This document shows, piece by piece, positions 63,301 through 64,000 of a DNA stretch of 64,000 nucleotides (the stretch's first letter is position 1; each line of letters begins with the position of its first letter). Source of the stretch: Vibrio galatheae (lineage in GTDB: Bacteria; Pseudomonadota; Gammaproteobacteria; Enterobacterales; Vibrionaceae). The translations under genes and the position numbers were made by a program. The DNA lies in contig NZ_JXXV01000016.1 in assembly GCF_000967545.1 (NCBI RefSeq), forward strand, positions 248,001-312,000, in the 5' to 3' direction. The notes below the pieces were generated by a model. The model did not search any database. It had not been told where the DNA came from and was given only the letters and a program-made list of their open reading frames with translations.

Positions 63301-64000
63301 TTAAGCGGTCACTTGTTGGCTTTTTACCGCTGCCATATTTGCAAAGTAGAGTTTGGTTTCTTCTATCACTACTTGGCGTAAGGCGATCAAGCCAATCAAA
63401 TTCGGTACTGCCATTAAACCATTCACTATGTCGGCAATAATCCAGATCATATCAAGATGGAGGAAGGCACCTGAAGCGACTAGGCCTACATAGACAAATT
63501 TGTATGGTAATACAGCTTTGGTGCCCAGCAGATAAACCACGCAACGTTCACCGTAATAGTTCCAGCCTAATATCGTCGTGAAGGCGAAGAAGATTAAACC
63601 AACAGAGACAAGCATTGGCCCTAGTGTTTGAGCATTGAGACCCACTGCAAATGCATGAGTCGTCATTGCAGCGCCCGCAAAGTCACTTTGCCATGCGCCA
63701 GTAAGAATGAGCGCCAGACCTGTCATAGTACAGATGATGATGGTATCAAAAAAGGTACCCGTCATTGAGATAAGCCCTTGTCTAACACATGAATCGGTTT
63801 TAGCGGCCGCGGCTGCCATTGGTGCACTGCCAAGCCCAGATTCATTAGAGAAAACGCCCCGGGCAATTCCAGATTGTATCGCCAACATAACCCCTGCGCC
63901 TAAGAAGCCGCCTGTTGCTGCCGTGGAGGTAAAGGCTGAAACCAACACTAGCTCAACTGCATCAAGCAGTTTGTCGCCGTTGATAATGATCACGCTTAGA
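63301..64000 (-). CDS. Sodium:alanine symporter (AGCS family), 3' part
   Basis: The C-terminal 233 or so residues of an inner-membrane sodium/amino-acid symporter; the reading frame stays open to the window edge, so the start is outside. AGCS landmarks are GIARGVFSNESGLGSAPMAAAAAKT and LGWNYYGERCVVYLLG. About five membrane helices are visible. A terminator follows. Confidence 0.93.
   Translation of the reverse strand, partial: LSVIIINGDKLLDAVELVLVSAFTSTAATGGFLGAGVMLAIQSGIARGVFSNESGLGSAPMAAAAAKTDSCVRQGLISMTGTFFDTIIICTMTGLALILTGAWQSDFAGAAMTTHAFAVGLNAQTLGPMLVSVGLIFFAFTTILGWNYYGERCVVYLLGTKAVLPYKFVYVGLVASGAFLHLDMIWIIADIVNGLMAVPNLIGLIALRQVVIEETKLYFANMAAVKSQQVTA

Overview
The window looks like the chromosome of a Vibrio-type gammaproteobacterium. 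The evidence is a Vibrio-like UvrC start, the order uvrC-pgsA-tRNA cluster, three diguanylate cyclases, and the pheST and pncB/nrtR/pncA loci. Species cannot be fixed from sequence alone.

Region 1 (1-5849) holds uvrC, pgsA, a tRNA cluster (Cys, Gly, Leu, Gly), a membrane diguanylate cyclase, and the 3' part of a PQQ-type sugar dehydrogenase gene.

Region 2 (5850-33804) is a complete transposable prophage of 27,955 bp. Its ends could be placed to the base. It begins TG and ends CA, is flanked by a 5-bp duplication (GCTTA), and sits inside the sugar dehydrogenase gene. That gene's signal peptide and first 39 codons lie at 33805-33921. Joining the two halves over one copy of the duplication restores the reading frame. 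The phage is a hybrid: Mu-type transposition genes (A, B, Ner-like, GemA, DUF3164), Mu-type head genes, and a P2-type contractile tail set (V, W, J, I, H, G, FI, FII, E/E', T, U, X, D). It has three main transcription blocks. The early block runs leftward from 32.9 kb to 26.7 kb. The head and lysis block runs rightward from 16.6 kb to 26.7 kb. The tail block runs leftward from 16.4 kb to 6.0 kb. The two late blocks diverge from a strong palindrome at 16497-16527, and the head and early blocks meet at a 19-bp-arm hairpin near 26.7 kb. Overlapping-gene devices are visible: a -1 slippery site for E/E', an internal start for a scaffold inside the protease gene, and Rz1 nested in Rz. Three probable cargo genes (morons) are present. 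One is a small membrane protein gene with its own consensus promoter on the opposite strand of the tail block.

Region 3 (33.9-39.5 kb) is a TetR regulator with near-identical palindromic operators before its own gene and before an operon of an RND/MMPL transporter, a LolA-like periplasmic protein and an outer-membrane beta-barrel. This looks like a regulated envelope export system for a hydrophobic molecule, and it is the best candidate here for an uncharacterised host system.

Region 4 (39.7-64 kb) is ordinary chromosome: a hemerythrin-GGDEF protein, pheST, a MATE pump with a divergent LysR gene, NAD salvage genes (pncB, nrtR, pncA), a pair of metzincin-like metalloprotease genes (one truncated), a MerR gene with its 19-bp-spacer promoter driving a carboxymuconolactone decarboxylase-family gene, a CorC/HlyC-type membrane protein, a 7TMR-DISM GGDEF protein, an M32 carboxypeptidase, a LysE exporter, an M14 peptidase with an alpha/beta hydrolase, and the 3' end of a sodium:alanine symporter gene.
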